The notes under the pieces were generated by a model. That model was given only the letters and a program-made list of their open reading frames with translations. It was not told the origin of the DNA and ran no database searches. Positions 52,894-64,000 of a stretch of 64,000 bases of DNA are shown here, piece after piece. Within the stretch, counting starts at the first letter, position 1. Every line of letters starts with the position of its first letter. The stretch lies in the NCBI GenBank assembly GCA_026874595.1, contig CM049314.1, forward strand, positions 69,064,300 to 69,128,299, given 5' to 3'. The translations under genes and the position numbers were made by a program. The DNA is from Sipunculus nudus (taxonomy: Eukaryota; Annelida; Sipuncula; Golfingiida; Sipunculidae).

Positions 52894-54189
52894 CATGTAT
52901 TTACCAAGTACGTATATTACCTGCGTATTTAGCGGATAGCAATAAGTAAATATAAACTTTATCCAAAATACATACGACAACACAGACAAACATAAATGTG
53001 TATATTTACATGCATAAAGCCTTTCCTCTGCTCATTTTCGATAAATAATAGAAGGGACCACGAGAGATAACTGTTGTTCTGTTTACCTTCTTTGTTGGGT
53101 TGTGTCTTATTGATTAATAAAACGCCTATCAAAGGGTAATCGGCTGTTTTTACTGAACTTATAAAATGCCTTACCATAATATTCATTGTGAAACGCAACT
53201 TAATTAGTCTCGTTATTCACACAATAAGTTAATTATAAAGTGACCTCGGGGTTTTCAAACTGACTTTCTACTCTTATTTCTTGGAAATGTGCATAATTTT
53301 GGACTGACTATATGGCAGCACATGGATTATGTGATATATCGGAATGAAATATGAGAATTCTCAGAAAACCTAGCTTATATTTTGCTTATTTACATTAATT
53401 GGCAGAGCATGTCGACCGCACATCGGTTATTATAGTAGATATCGCTAATTTATTTGACATTTGATTGCATGTTGATTCGTTATTGTAACTCTGACGAAAC
53501 AGATAATATTAGGATATAATGATTTCAGTTTTCACGAAAGCAACGTCAGGGAAGAAAACAATATCACGGTTAAAATCTATAGCTCTTTGAACAATAATTC
53601 ATGTACACAGGTATAAGGGCTTGCATAAAATTTCATAGCTATATTGTGTTTGATCAACAAATATAAAATTTTATTATTTTAGTGAGGCTTTCCCATAAAG
53701 CTTCAATCCCCGACTATTTATGTATGTAATTAAGTAACATAAATATAGCATAGTGTCTAAATTGGACCCGTCCAATTGGGACACGTCAAACTGGGACCCG
53801 TCCAACTGGGATCGTCTAAATGGGACCCGTCCAACTGGCGCCCGTCCAACTGACACGTAATCATTATTTTAATTCAGATGTCAGCCAATGTAGGATGTAT
53901 ACAGGATCACGCGTCATTATGGCGAGAACCAACAGGGCTTTCATTGCTTATTGTTTAACTATTAACTGGCGTGCAAGGCACATCGTTGATTGCCAGGCGT
54001 GCGGAGGCCGCTGGTCATTTATTACAGGCACCTGATAATAAATACTAATTACTGCAAACACTTCCTCCCGTATTCTTACCCCTGAACTATCATGCAGATC
54101 GTAGAATTTTGTTTAGGCCTGTGTAATGCCCCAAGTTACGTCACTGCTACCCTACACGGGTACAGGTTATGGTATCAAATATATGTCAT

Positions 54190-54475
54190 AAAGCGGCTTC
54201 TGTGGCTCAGGGGTAGGGCACAGGACCCAAAGCCGGGAAATCGTGAATTCGAATGTCAGCCGAGGCGGTGAGATTTTTCACGGTCGGCTGCAACCCAGGG
54301 TGAGCGCTATGCAGGCTTCATGGAAAGGCCGTGCTCAGCGTGCGTGTTTCACTCACAAACGAGTGTGCCTTTTGGGGGTTCCTCGGTGATATGACTCAGT
54401 AACTGGGACGATTACACACCCAGGGCCCGCAGGTACAGTAGTCACCGGGCCTGGTTACCACTAGAATATAAAATG
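54190..54475 (+). mobile_element. tRNA-derived SINE, copy 2
   Basis: Head with TGTGGCTCAGGGGTAGGGC (A box) and TGAATTCGAATGTC (B box), body with GTGAGATTTTTCACGG and TCACCGGGCCTGGTTACCAC. The body matches 13,548-13,764 in inverted orientation. No poly(A) tail seen. Confidence 0.75.
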
Positions 54476-54639
54476 TTAGAAGCGTGTGATACTGCCCTGT
54501 AAAGTAGTCCGAAACCGGAATAGAATTCTTCAGATGCACATATACTTAGTTGACCCAGCATAAAAAATGGAGGCGGTTACCACCTACAAATAAAAGAATA
54601 TGTCATAGAATATAAAATTACCGCTTGTTATTTCATTAA

Positions 54640-54800
54640 ATGTTCTGTGGTCTGGACGTTAAGCACGGGACTCAAAGCCGTTAGCGCCAAACCTAGGGTG
54701 AGTGATACACAGCCGTGGGGGAAAAAGCCTTCCCATTAGACATGAAGGACGCTCACCCCGGGTTGGATTGGACCGTGAAAATCTCACTGCTCCTCGGTTG
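54640..54800. mobile_element. Inverted SINE fragments
   Basis: A partial plus-strand head (54,645-54,685), a GGTGAGTG body piece, then the same body in minus orientation (54,755-54,810, GACGCTCACC...TTGACATTCGA). Looks like two truncated copies head to head. Confidence 0.6.
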
Positions 54801-54810
54801 ACATTCGAGC

Positions 54811-55909
54811 ATACAATTTCTTGATGATGACAGATGTTTCAGCCCATCGAGCTGCTCCAGTTGATTCTGATTTCAGATCTTAAACGTGTTCGCTCCTTCA
54901 GCGATAAACTATGAAGTGTCACTGAGCCGATTGACGGAATTTGCCATCGTGGATGCTGCTGTTACGTTTTACTGTCTTACTCGGGAGCTCACGATATCCT
55001 CACGAGTTTGAGTCCTATGCTCAGCAACTGGACCATAGAACCCGATTACGTAGGCAACGTCTTACCCTTACTGCTTTAGGGGAAACTAGGCCTATACTTA
55101 CCAGCGATAGCTGGTGGGATTAAAATAGCGAATCCGTTTGTAAACATGAATAATCACAGAGCACGGGGCACTTTCACGGCGGGACAAAGGTCTGGTATGA
55201 CGGACTGAGTGAAAACATTATGTACAACTGGAAACAGGAAAAGTCAGACCCAAGGTGTGACGATATATATATATGATTAATATTTGTACTTTTATCATAC
55301 TTTTCTTGACATTTTAGACCAATCCTACTTACTAGGCACAAACCTCACTACGTGCTTCCACCAATGAGGCAACCAAGTTATAATACGTGATGTATGAAGG
55401 GATTTAAACAACTCCAATTATAGAATGAACGTTTTGGGAAAAGCACCCTTGTATTTTATTTTTTTTTTAACTTTTCAGTCTCAACTCTAGTATTAACCTT
55501 TCTTTGCTAACTGTCATACATCAATAATCTTAAAATTACGGTACTTATTACAGTCCACTTATTACTGTAGATAAATTTTATATACACAATAGGTCATCTT
55601 ATTCTTTTGTCTTATATATATAATGTTTCAATATAATTTTGTTAATTACATTTGCTTATAATATGTAAACGTCAACATTTATTATAATTTTATTAATTGA
55701 CTATCTGTCTATGTATATATCTATTTAAAGCTTCGTGCACATATGGCTACCTTGCCACTGATAATGCCTGAACAAATGCTAGGTGTGAATAATGTCGCTA
55801 CACACATGTATCTCAGTCTGTGTATATGATTAAAAGTCTCGCTACTAGATGGCGCTGATGGCTAGGGGACTTATGTATTACAGGGAGGAAAAACAGAGAT
55901 GCCACTCAC
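54811..55909. other. Intergenic, nothing recognised
   Basis: AT-rich with small TA runs (55,264-55,274). Confidence 0.4.
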
Positions 55910-57207
55910 CATTAATGGCGCCTAGGAGTGCAGCGAAAACAAAAAAACGAGGTATACGAATGACTATAGTAACTTAACATCATCAGCGCTCCGGACATTG
56001 CAATAGTGACAGCAATAGCTACCAGTTTATAAACTCCAATACATACTCCGGAACTCTGAATGACCAAAGCAAAGGAGATTCTTTAATCAAACCGCAGCCT
56101 GACACTAAAGACTCCCTTTTAATTGACAGCCGGAAGGTATCCATGGAATTAGGATTGTTTATCATTCAACACCAGGTGTCACTGATTAATTATAAAAACA
56201 TGCTTTACCATAAGCATAATAAAAAGTCAATGCGAGTGCCTTAAATTGAAATCTCATTTTCCTTTTATAATCATTTACATAAGGGTGCTCAAAAGGATAA
56301 ACATGTTCTCAGGTATGTCATATGGAATGATCAACATATATGGTTCTTTATTTCAGGAAATTTCAAGAAATGCCCAACCGACAGCAAATATAATAAAAGA
56401 AGAGTAAAATCATACAACATGCCTTGCTATACCTGGTTCATTATTACGTCAGCCAAAGCCAAAAGAGTTATACGTTCATCGAGCAGCTACAGGTTGCTGC
56501 GGTCAAGTCCTCAGCCCTGTGCGTTCCTTAAGCATGTTCTCTGAGCCAACAGTCGTAGTGCCACGACCAAGCCAAGCAGGGAGCCGTAGAGGGCGCCATC
56601 TTCTCTCCTGGGTTGTTGTCCTTGTTAGAAAGCTACAGCATCCACAGCCACAAAGCCAGAAGCAATTAACCCGCATTCCCTCCACCGATCCCAGCAGCCG
56701 AGACCCAGCCATGCCATACGAGAGCCGAACTTGATCCTTGTGAACGACCTTACTTCGAGACCCAAAGCCCTTTTACTTGCGATTTCGGTCATTTGGACCG
56801 TTTAACCAGTTTCCCGGTTATGCAAGATTACAAGTTTTTTTGTCATCGGCAATCATTATTACGTAAAATTACACAGAATTAGCATAAGAAAAAGCAGGAT
56901 TAAGAAAAGGTGCCTTCGTTTTAGTACATTTTACGCCAATATTTTAATGATAAGTCGTATTAAATTGTAATTTGCAATACGCCAATTTTTAAAAGGAAAA
57001 CAAATATGTGATGTCTGTATCAATAATAAAGGTATAAGGAAAATTGATAAGATGGGTACTGAACATTACCAAGTAAAACGCTTATGAAGATATAAAAATA
57101 TTGAAGTGATCGCAGAATATTGAAGACGATCAGACTCAACGAAGCCAGGGCCGATCCAAATAAAACCACGTTTCTCAGTCCAAACCTTGTGGAGCATACG
57201 GCGAGAA
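55910..57207 (-). pseudogene. Second SLC16-like gene, decayed exons
   Basis: Exon-like piece 57,207-57,070 (138 nt, AG acceptor, GTAATG donor, phase 1 in and out) encodes the family's second exon: RFGLR, VVLFGSALASL and a following hydrophobic helix. A second piece, about 56,085-55,910 with a GTGAGTG donor at 55,909, encodes RISFALVIQSSG and a terminal SYYSHSY helix, but has lost the internal loop and needs a frame change in a T7 run near 55,955. Its similarity to the intact gene at 1,131-8,846 shows paralogy. No other exons are seen in the window. Confidence 0.55.
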
Positions 57208-58500
57208 CTTGCCATGAAATAGCACAGGTGCACCAAAAATAGTTTTATATATGACCGATGGATGGCAGTTCAGCCATCAAGAAACACTGGGCCTAATGGT
57301 GAACTACACATATTTCTATTGGACCCCTGAGGTGCGAACCAGACCGGACCATCCCCTGGTGGTCCGGGTTCAACATAAACGGTCTGGTCCTGGTCCTATC
57401 AGCTGTAGACAGCCGGTCTTGTAGGTGGACTGGTCTATGCGGTCCGGTCCATTTATTATAATATGATTAAAAATAAATTTAAATTGTAGTTTTATTCTAC
57501 ATTATTTTCCATTACATATATTTGGTCAAATGTTTAACAAAACTTTAACAGCGACCTTCGGTCTAAGCATGGTTCCAAGCCTGCCTTGCGCTACACTAAC
57601 GGAGGGCTTTAAAATTCCTTTTTTTTGTGATTTTCCGCTCAGTTACTGAACATATCGCTCTCGGCATGACGAGCTTAAGGGACTGCGCCAGTTTCATCCG
57701 ACAGCCGCGGTACGTCAAAGCGGTGCCGCGGCTGTGCCTGAGACAATAGACGCACAATAGGGTTTATTTGGCTTATCTGATCTTAATTGCAATTAGCGCA
57801 CGGCTGACACGCGAGTGCTGGCACAGCTTCTCGGAGTTGAATCTCCATTTATGCAACCTCCTCGGTAACATCACATATTGAAATATCAGATTTGGATTCT
57901 ATGAAATTTCTGTTGTTCCAAAAAATAATCAGACTCTGGCTCAAATGTATCTTTTAACTTTCAACTGCTGGAAGTATATATATATATATATATAAATCAT
58001 ATTATCGTTAATTGCAAATACGAACAGTTGATGCGAAACATTTCCTGGAATCTGTGAGCTTGACTTGCCTGTAATGTTTCAAACAAATTTCGAAGAATTG
58101 ATGAATAGATAAATAAGCAGGTATTTACATGTATACATGTACAGTATAGTGTACACAACATCACTGAACAATTATCAAAAATGTTAAAAATTTAATTGTA
58201 AATGAATGCCCAATGAAAGTACATATAAAAGTATTTTCTCTACGCTAAAGTAAACAGTTTAGACTAAATTACACTAAATACATGCTTGAAAAAAATACTT
58301 AAATAAGTAACATATAAGGTGACATGAATAATACATAATTACCACAACATATTATATTAAACATAAATATGGACCCGATTCTAGCACCATTTGCATAACT
58401 CATGATCAATATGAATGGGTTGTATGAATTCCATTTTTTTTTATTTTGTATGAGGTCGGTATAAGAATTATTCATTAGAAATAAAATATATACATGAACA
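57208..58500. other. Intergenic, nothing coding
   Basis: Contains a GGTCCGG/CTGGTCC-rich low-complexity patch (57,340-57,450) and a short TA run (57,976-57,994). Confidence 0.4.
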
Positions 58501-61500
58501 TTATACAAATTTAACCTTTAAAACTTGTGAAACTGGTCCCTTTGCGTTAGCATACACTAAATAAGTGTCTTTTCCGATCGTGAACGACTCCCAGTCTGTC
58601 GAGGGTAATGTATTGAGTCTGTGTTCTGGGACGAACCCCTCGACACCTCGCCATCTGTAAATCACGGGGCGGTCACGTGATGAGTCTCCACTGTCCTTGG
58701 CATTGGACACCAATAGGTAGTGATCGTCGCCAATGGCAACATATTCCCAGTCTACTGCGCTGAAAAACATAAAAAAATTTTACATTAAAAAAATAATTGA
58801 GTATAATAAACATCCTATTCCTATTTAGTCCGAATGTTCTCTTGAAAACAAGGTCTAGCTGCTAGTACTGCAGTAAAAACAAAATGAAGATGTCCCAGTA
58901 TGTAGCGTGTAAGGCAAATCAGTCAAACCGCACCTGATTGGCTGACCTCATCACGATCAAACCATTAAACAGATGTTTCACTATTCATTATTCATCGAGC
59001 ATGGGGCAGTAACATGGCGGTAGCAATGGTTGTTTAATGCGAAGTAGAATATATTTGTTGTTATGTCAGGGGCGGAGCCAGGATTAACTGCAGGGGGGGG
59101 GGGGGGGGGGGGCTGCCGAGGTCGTGGGTGGCTGCATGGTGGGCAAATGGTCCACACGCCTTTCTACATAAAATTGTAGGTGTGTGTGAGACAGTCGAGA
59201 CTTCAAATCCAAGAAAGTTTTAAATTCTACCAAGAAGCCGTCTAGAACATATTTAACATATTTAATACCCAAACGTTTAAAAACAGGTGTCACAGCATAA
59301 ATGAAAACTGAATATGGGTGAAAAAAGTCAGTTATTACGATCAGTTTATCAGTCATTAGTTTGGAATGAAGATTCCTTATCTTATTTTCCTATATATTGG
59401 AAGTTTATCCTCAATTTTATATGCAAAGATGGATGGCGGGATGGAGGTTTGCCCCCCTGCGCGCGGCACCCCGTGATAATTCAATGCCAACCAGAACACC
59501 TGGATTCCTGAAGCTGACAAATGTGCTCAGTAGTAAGTGGTCCTTCCGCTAGGTGTCGCTGCGGTATACGGGCCTGGGTAAAATGAATGTAGGCATGACA
59601 TACCTGTATGTTAGTATTTCCTGGTACACCTGGAACTGCTTGTCGTAGGGGTCGAGTTTGTATATGACGGAGTTAACGACGTATCTGCTGGGGCTGTTAC
59701 CAGAACCTCTCGATGAACCTGAGCTGTAGCTGAAGGCGTTGGCTGCTGCCAGAAAAAACTGTCCCTCTATCTCGAAGAACTCCCAGTCCGTCACGCCTCG
59801 AGTCTACAGGTAGATTATATAGATAATATATAAATACTTTAATAGAAGAATTCCCAGCTGTCACGCAAGACACTATCAGGTATATAATGCAGATAACATA
59901 CAAATACTTCAATAGAAGAACTCCCAGTCCGCCACGCCTCTAGTCTACAGGTAGATTATATGGATAATATATAAATACTACGATAGAAGATTTCCATGCT
60001 ATCCCGCAACGACACTCTCAGGTAGAATATGTAGATAATATATATAATATATAAATACAACAATAGAAGAACTCCTAGTCCGTCACGCCTCGTATCTGCA
60101 GGTGGATAATGTAGATAATATATAAATAAAACAATAGAAGAATTCCCAGCTGTCACGCAACGACACTCTCAGGTATATAATGTAGATAACATATAAAAAC
60201 AATAATAGAAGAACTCCAAGTCCGTCACGCCTCGTATCTGCAGGTAGATAATATAGAAAATATATAAATACTACAATAGAGGAATTCCCACATGTCACGC
60301 AAAGACACTCTAAGGTAAATAATGTAGATATTATATAAACACAACAATAGAAGAACTCCCAGTCCGTCACGCCTCGTATCTGCAGGTAGATAATATAGAT
60401 AATATATAAAAAATTACAATAGAGGAATTCCCACATGTCACGCAACGACACTCTCAGGTAGATCATTCAGGAATAAAAAAGCAGAAGAACTCACTTTAGC
60501 TTAAACGCCAAGAGTCTAACGCAGGGATTGACCAGGAGCACGGTGTCAAATGAGAACGACATCGACCACATAATTGCTCCAACAAAATAGGGATAAACTA
60601 TAAAACGGACCCATATACTTATCCTGAACTGGAAACAACATGAAAAGAGACACGTTTGCACTACTGGCTCTGGAACAAACATTTATTTTTCATGATTTAG
60701 ATTTAACGGATTATAAAAAAATGACTGTAAGGTTCACGCGTCAGAAAAAGGGTCAAAATGGCGTCAGTCATTAGAAATAGAAAACTGTACAGTAGAGCGT
60801 TGTTTATCCGAACACCATAATTCGAAAATTGATAATTAAAATTTTGATTGTTTATCCGAATTCCGAACAATGAAAAAAAAATTGGAAAGTTTGTAAAAAA
60901 TATCACAAGCCAATGTGTAAAGATTGGCAGGTTTAAGTAATGCAATACCATTTTCCAGGATCATTAAGATCATTAAGCAATAATTTCAATGAATCAACTT
61001 TAATAATTTAATTAAATGTATGAAAAACTTATGTCAAAGTATATTTTAGTCTATCAGTTTCTTATAACCTCCAGTATTTGACTTATTATGGTGAATCCCG
61101 CGAAATCGGTTATCCGAACGATCGTTTCTCCGAACAAACACCCTGTATCTTGAGCTGTTCGGATAAACGACGCTCTACTGAATTATTCTTACTTGCGTGA
61201 ATATGACAGGAAGTTGAATACAGCATTAAGTGCGGACTTTGAAATGCTTTATTCACTAAAAGACAATATATAGAACTATCAAATTCCTATTGAGACACAC
61301 GCACATAGCCCCAAAATAGTATACTCTTGATCTTTATATATAGTATCCAAAATAATAAATAGAAAGACAACGTGATTTCGATATAGGTCCTGTACCTTTA
61401 TTTCCTGAAACTGAACAAACTGTCCTTGTTTCCAGAGGTAGATGACAGAATTGACCTCCGTGGTCAGACCGTTAAACGAGTTTGCGACCACCAGAAAGTT

Positions 61501-63396
61501 GTACTCGGCTATCTTGAAGTGCGTCCAGTCGTACGCACCCACCGTCACTATTTTCTGTGATAGCAGAAAGCGGCGCTCATCCGGGGACCAACGGTAAATG
61601 TGAGAATCTATGGTGTGGTTCTGGCCTAAAATTATTAATTAAACTATGAAAAAGAAAAATTATAAACAATGGAATATTATATAAACGATCCGATACACTA
61701 TACCATACCATACCATACTATACTATACAATACTATTCTATACTATTATAAAATTTAATATCACACGAAGGAATATTATATACAATTATACGATACACTA
61801 TATTACACTTTAATATAATATAATTTCATTTATCATAATATAATATAATAAATCTTTAAAACAAATTTACAACATAAATTAATTTGATATGAAAGTAGTC
61901 ATTTATTACCTGGTTATACAGAAAAAAAACATGCAAGAGCTATTTTTATACCATATTTTCACCAGTTTTATTTCACTTATTCTGAATGTAGTAGGATCTC
62001 ACATAAGGAATATTGATATATGCTGTATGTTGTACTTTCTAATTTTTCACTTCAAACTAATGGATAATGATGCATGACAAAACAGCTCTCCTTCTATGCT
62101 ATTTGAAACAAAAACACTTTTCGAAACGAAAAGCTGATATCTGCGTGATTAATAAGCGTGAGAAAAGGCAAAGTTTTAGGTCAATAGTTTATTGTTTAAT
62201 TTCTCTTAAATATTTAATCCATATTGCAATTCAACAAGTTTCTGTCTGAATATTAAATAAACATATCCTTGTGTCTATTGATTTTTAAATTAATTCATAC
62301 TTAGTTTTATTGTGTATTAAAAAAAAGTGAAAGCCGAAGAATATAGAAAGTATTGACCTTTAGCGTGATTGGCCACTGCGAGGTAGCTGTACCCGTTGAT
62401 CTGGAAGAACTCAATGTCACGTGCTGTCCGCGTGGTAATGGATTGAAATTCTTGGAACCGTCGTTTCTTTCGACTCCATTTAAAGATTATCGACTGTGTC
62501 TCCTCCTTTCGGCCCACACCGTAAATAGCTACTGCAAGGAAAAACTGAAAATGGAGCATTTTGTCAATATGCAGCGGTATCAGGATTGAATTTTATATTT
62601 CCATATCAAAATAGTTTTTGATAGTAGCTATATAACATATGTAACCAAATTAACATATATTGTCTATTCTAAAGGGCAGCTGTCCATCTGTTTATGGCAA
62701 CTTTTTATTTGGCAGTATATGAACAAAATTTTTCTACGCATTAACACAATTAAAAACATTTAACCCTTTACCGTTCGAATAAATTTTAGATTCCGAACTA
62801 ATTATCTCATCTTTTGCAATTAAGATTTCAGGGTTCAGTAATGTTATGCCCAGTTATCTCTTTTTCAAATTCTGACAGGGTTTGCTTTAAGTAGATGTAA
62901 ATTTTTAAAATTGAAATAAATATGAAATATGTTTGACCTGAGGAAATTTATGAAATTAAAGTTTAGGTGTCAAACTCAAGTAGCCCTGAGATACGTTCTG
63001 AGCACTAAAGGGTTCAATCAATATTTACAAACGCTGAATATAAATTAGTTTGGATTAAATGACACTGATTTGACATGTAAACATACATTCAAACATAGAC
63101 AGGAATCAGATATTAACAATAAAACAGATACAATATAATACCTACCCTATTTCCAATCATAAAGTGCGTCCAGCCTTGCGCCCCCTGAGTTGTAATGCTC
63201 TGGTACACTTCAAAATGGTCCCTTCTCCATTTAAATATGGTGGACGGTTGCTTGGTAACGATCCTGCTAGAGTAACTGGCGGTCGCCAAGAATAAACCCT
63301 CGTCGGGAATCCGGAATATTTCCATATCGATGGTTGGTGCTGACGTCACCAGGTCTTGATGCCACGTGACGTAGTCTAGCTTTCTCCTAGTGCCAT
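58501..63396 (-). CDS. EAR/EPTP-repeat protein, C-terminal part (5' end outside window)
   Basis: Five exons on the minus strand: 63396-63146, 62544-62358, 61625-61396, 59803-59604 and 58759-58501 with stop. Phases agree at each junction (2/0, 0/1, 1/0, 0/2, 2/stop). The readable ~375 residues hold seven repeats with the EAR pattern (D-W/M-E-x-F-x-I, then F/Y-L-x-x-A/S-x, and a following V-I-Y/F-K/R-W strand): they start near DMEIF, GWTHF, DIEFF, DWTHF, DWEFF, DWEYV and DWESF. Seven such repeats fit the seven-bladed beta propeller of LGI and TSPEAR proteins. These are secreted or cell-surface binding domains; a thrombospondin-type or other N terminus would lie upstream beyond 64,000. Most donors are standard (GTAGGT, GTACAG, GTATGT); that of exon 2 is weak (GTCAAT). 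Confidence 0.8.
59051..59515. other. Intronic G-run and transposon-end-like motif
   Basis: CAGGGGCGGAGCCAGG at 59,067 followed by a ~20-base G run (59,093-59,112), and GCCCCCCTGCGCGCGGCACC near 59,450. Probably a small non-autonomous element. Confidence 0.45.
59774..60480 (-). repeat. ~144-bp tandem array at an exon acceptor of the EAR gene
   Basis: About five units, spaced ~144 bp (59,776, 59,919, 60,067, 60,211, 60,354). Each contains a decayed copy of the exon's acceptor and first ~30 bases (CAG then ACTCGAGGCGTGACGGACTG on the minus strand) and a second related motif (CAGCTGTCACGC or ACATGTCACGC). Only the 59,803 copy is used in the gene model. Confidence 0.8.
60790..61180. mobile_element. 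Pogo/Tigger-like MITE, 391 bp
   Basis: Inverted termini CAGTAGAGCGTTGTTTATCC and CAGTAGAGCGTCGTTTATCC are near perfect over 24 bp; the CAGT...ACTG ends and TA on the left side fit Tc1/mariner-pogo elements. No ORF; it sits in an intron of the EAR gene. Confidence 0.85.
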
Positions 63397-64000
63397 CTGT
63401 CGACAGAAAATGAAATAACTTGAAACCTGACAGTGGCAGAAAATAAAATAACTTGATTACAACACATGTAATGCACATTTTGGTTTAGTTACTCTCCATA
63501 TTAGGGATTTATTATATTATGTTTATATAATATGTACTATATATTTTTATGTACCACGATATTACCAGTTCTTGCATTGGGACATGTCTGCGCGACATGG
63601 ACGGGAGACAGTTTTCCATGGGCCGAGTTTAATAAAATAAACAGCTGGTGTAATTCCTACAAGATGGCCTTTCGCGAAAGCAGTAGCGGGAATACATGGA
63701 AAAAGACCTCCCTTAGGACACATTTAACATTGTTCCCGAGACCAAGTTCATTTCTATAAGGCATTAGCGTGACAACCATTTTGTGCCGACATCGTCAAAT
63801 ATAATAATGATACCATGAAATATCACATCACAAAATGTATCGCGATACGTTTTCAGATAAACGGTTACTGAAGTGATCAATATAATTTCTTAATGTAATG
63901 AAATTATCAATAAATTATAAAAACTTATATAAAATTAAATTTCATATCCCCTTCCACGCTGACAATTATTTTCAGTCCTATGTGATCTTGTTTTTCTTTA
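63397..64000. other. Upstream intron or 5' region of the EAR gene
   Basis: AT-rich, without a recognisable exon; earlier exons of the EAR gene are presumably to the right. Confidence 0.4.

Larger units (their letters stand above)
51315..53855. mobile_element. Foldback-like element with inverted minisatellite ends
   Basis: The left end (51,325-51,420) has repeated GGACGGGTCC units about 18 bp apart; the right end (53,755-53,855) has the same units in reverse complement (GGACCCGTCCAACTG). The interior has a ~195-bp tandem repeat (51,520-51,985), TA arrays, and no long ORF. Confidence 0.5.

Noticed and set aside
56503-56734. Overlapping frames on both strands in a GC-richer patch
   Set aside because: No splice-consistent exon, no family, and it lies between decayed SLC16 exons.

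Overview
The window is animal (metazoan) nuclear DNA: split genes with GT/AG introns, many (TA)n microsatellites, SINEs, MITEs, a LINE remnant, and one large DNA-virus-like transposon. The host gene content (an SLC16 transporter and a seven-repeat EAR/EPTP protein) and repeat style fit an invertebrate, perhaps a mollusc or another lophotrochozoan; that placement is only a guess.

Layout. (1) 1-8,846: a complete five-exon SLC16/monocarboxylate-transporter-like gene on the minus strand; its first intron carries a LINE remnant whose ORF1 starts with a 2A-like peptide. (2) 8,847-15,534: gene-poor repeats (copies of a ~265-bp MITE family, a probable solo LTR, a tRNA-derived SINE, TA arrays). (3) 15,535-45,564: a 30,030-bp Polinton/Maverick (adintovirus-like) element. 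Its ends are exact: AGTAGTAG...CTACTACT termini, a perfect 6-bp target duplication (AATACT at 15,529-15,534 and 45,565-45,570) and ~1.15-1.2-kb terminal inverted repeats. (4) 45,571-57,000: gene-poor repeats (pogo-like termini, an inverted minisatellite pair, SINEs). (5) 55,910-57,207: a decayed second SLC16 paralogue. (6) 58,501-63,396: the 3' part of an EAR-repeat (seven-bladed propeller) gene on the minus strand.

The Polinton has two arms. The plus arm (16.7-28.3 kb) carries accessory and virion genes: a Cys-rich protein, a protein with a PPTY late-domain motif and one or two CARD-like death-fold domains, small membrane proteins, a family of related structural proteins, a pVI-like protein, the major capsid protein and an adenain-like protease. 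The minus arm (28.5-43.2 kb) carries a coiled-coil protein, a basic protein, a Cys/His protein, a DDE integrase, a small basic conserved protein, the packaging ATPase, a protein-primed family B DNA polymerase and a spliced zinc-finger gene. The arms converge at about 28.3 kb with poly(A) signals on both strands.

The two terminal repeats still match closely, so the insertion looks fairly recent, yet several core genes are interrupted. Breaks in polB, the Cys-rich gene and one structural gene sit at homopolymer runs (possible assembly errors or slippage); in-frame stops and the capsid break do not. The most interesting observations are the CARD/PPxY protein, the spliced gene with a duplicated 27-nt exon, and a higher-order tandem array built from the polB upstream region.
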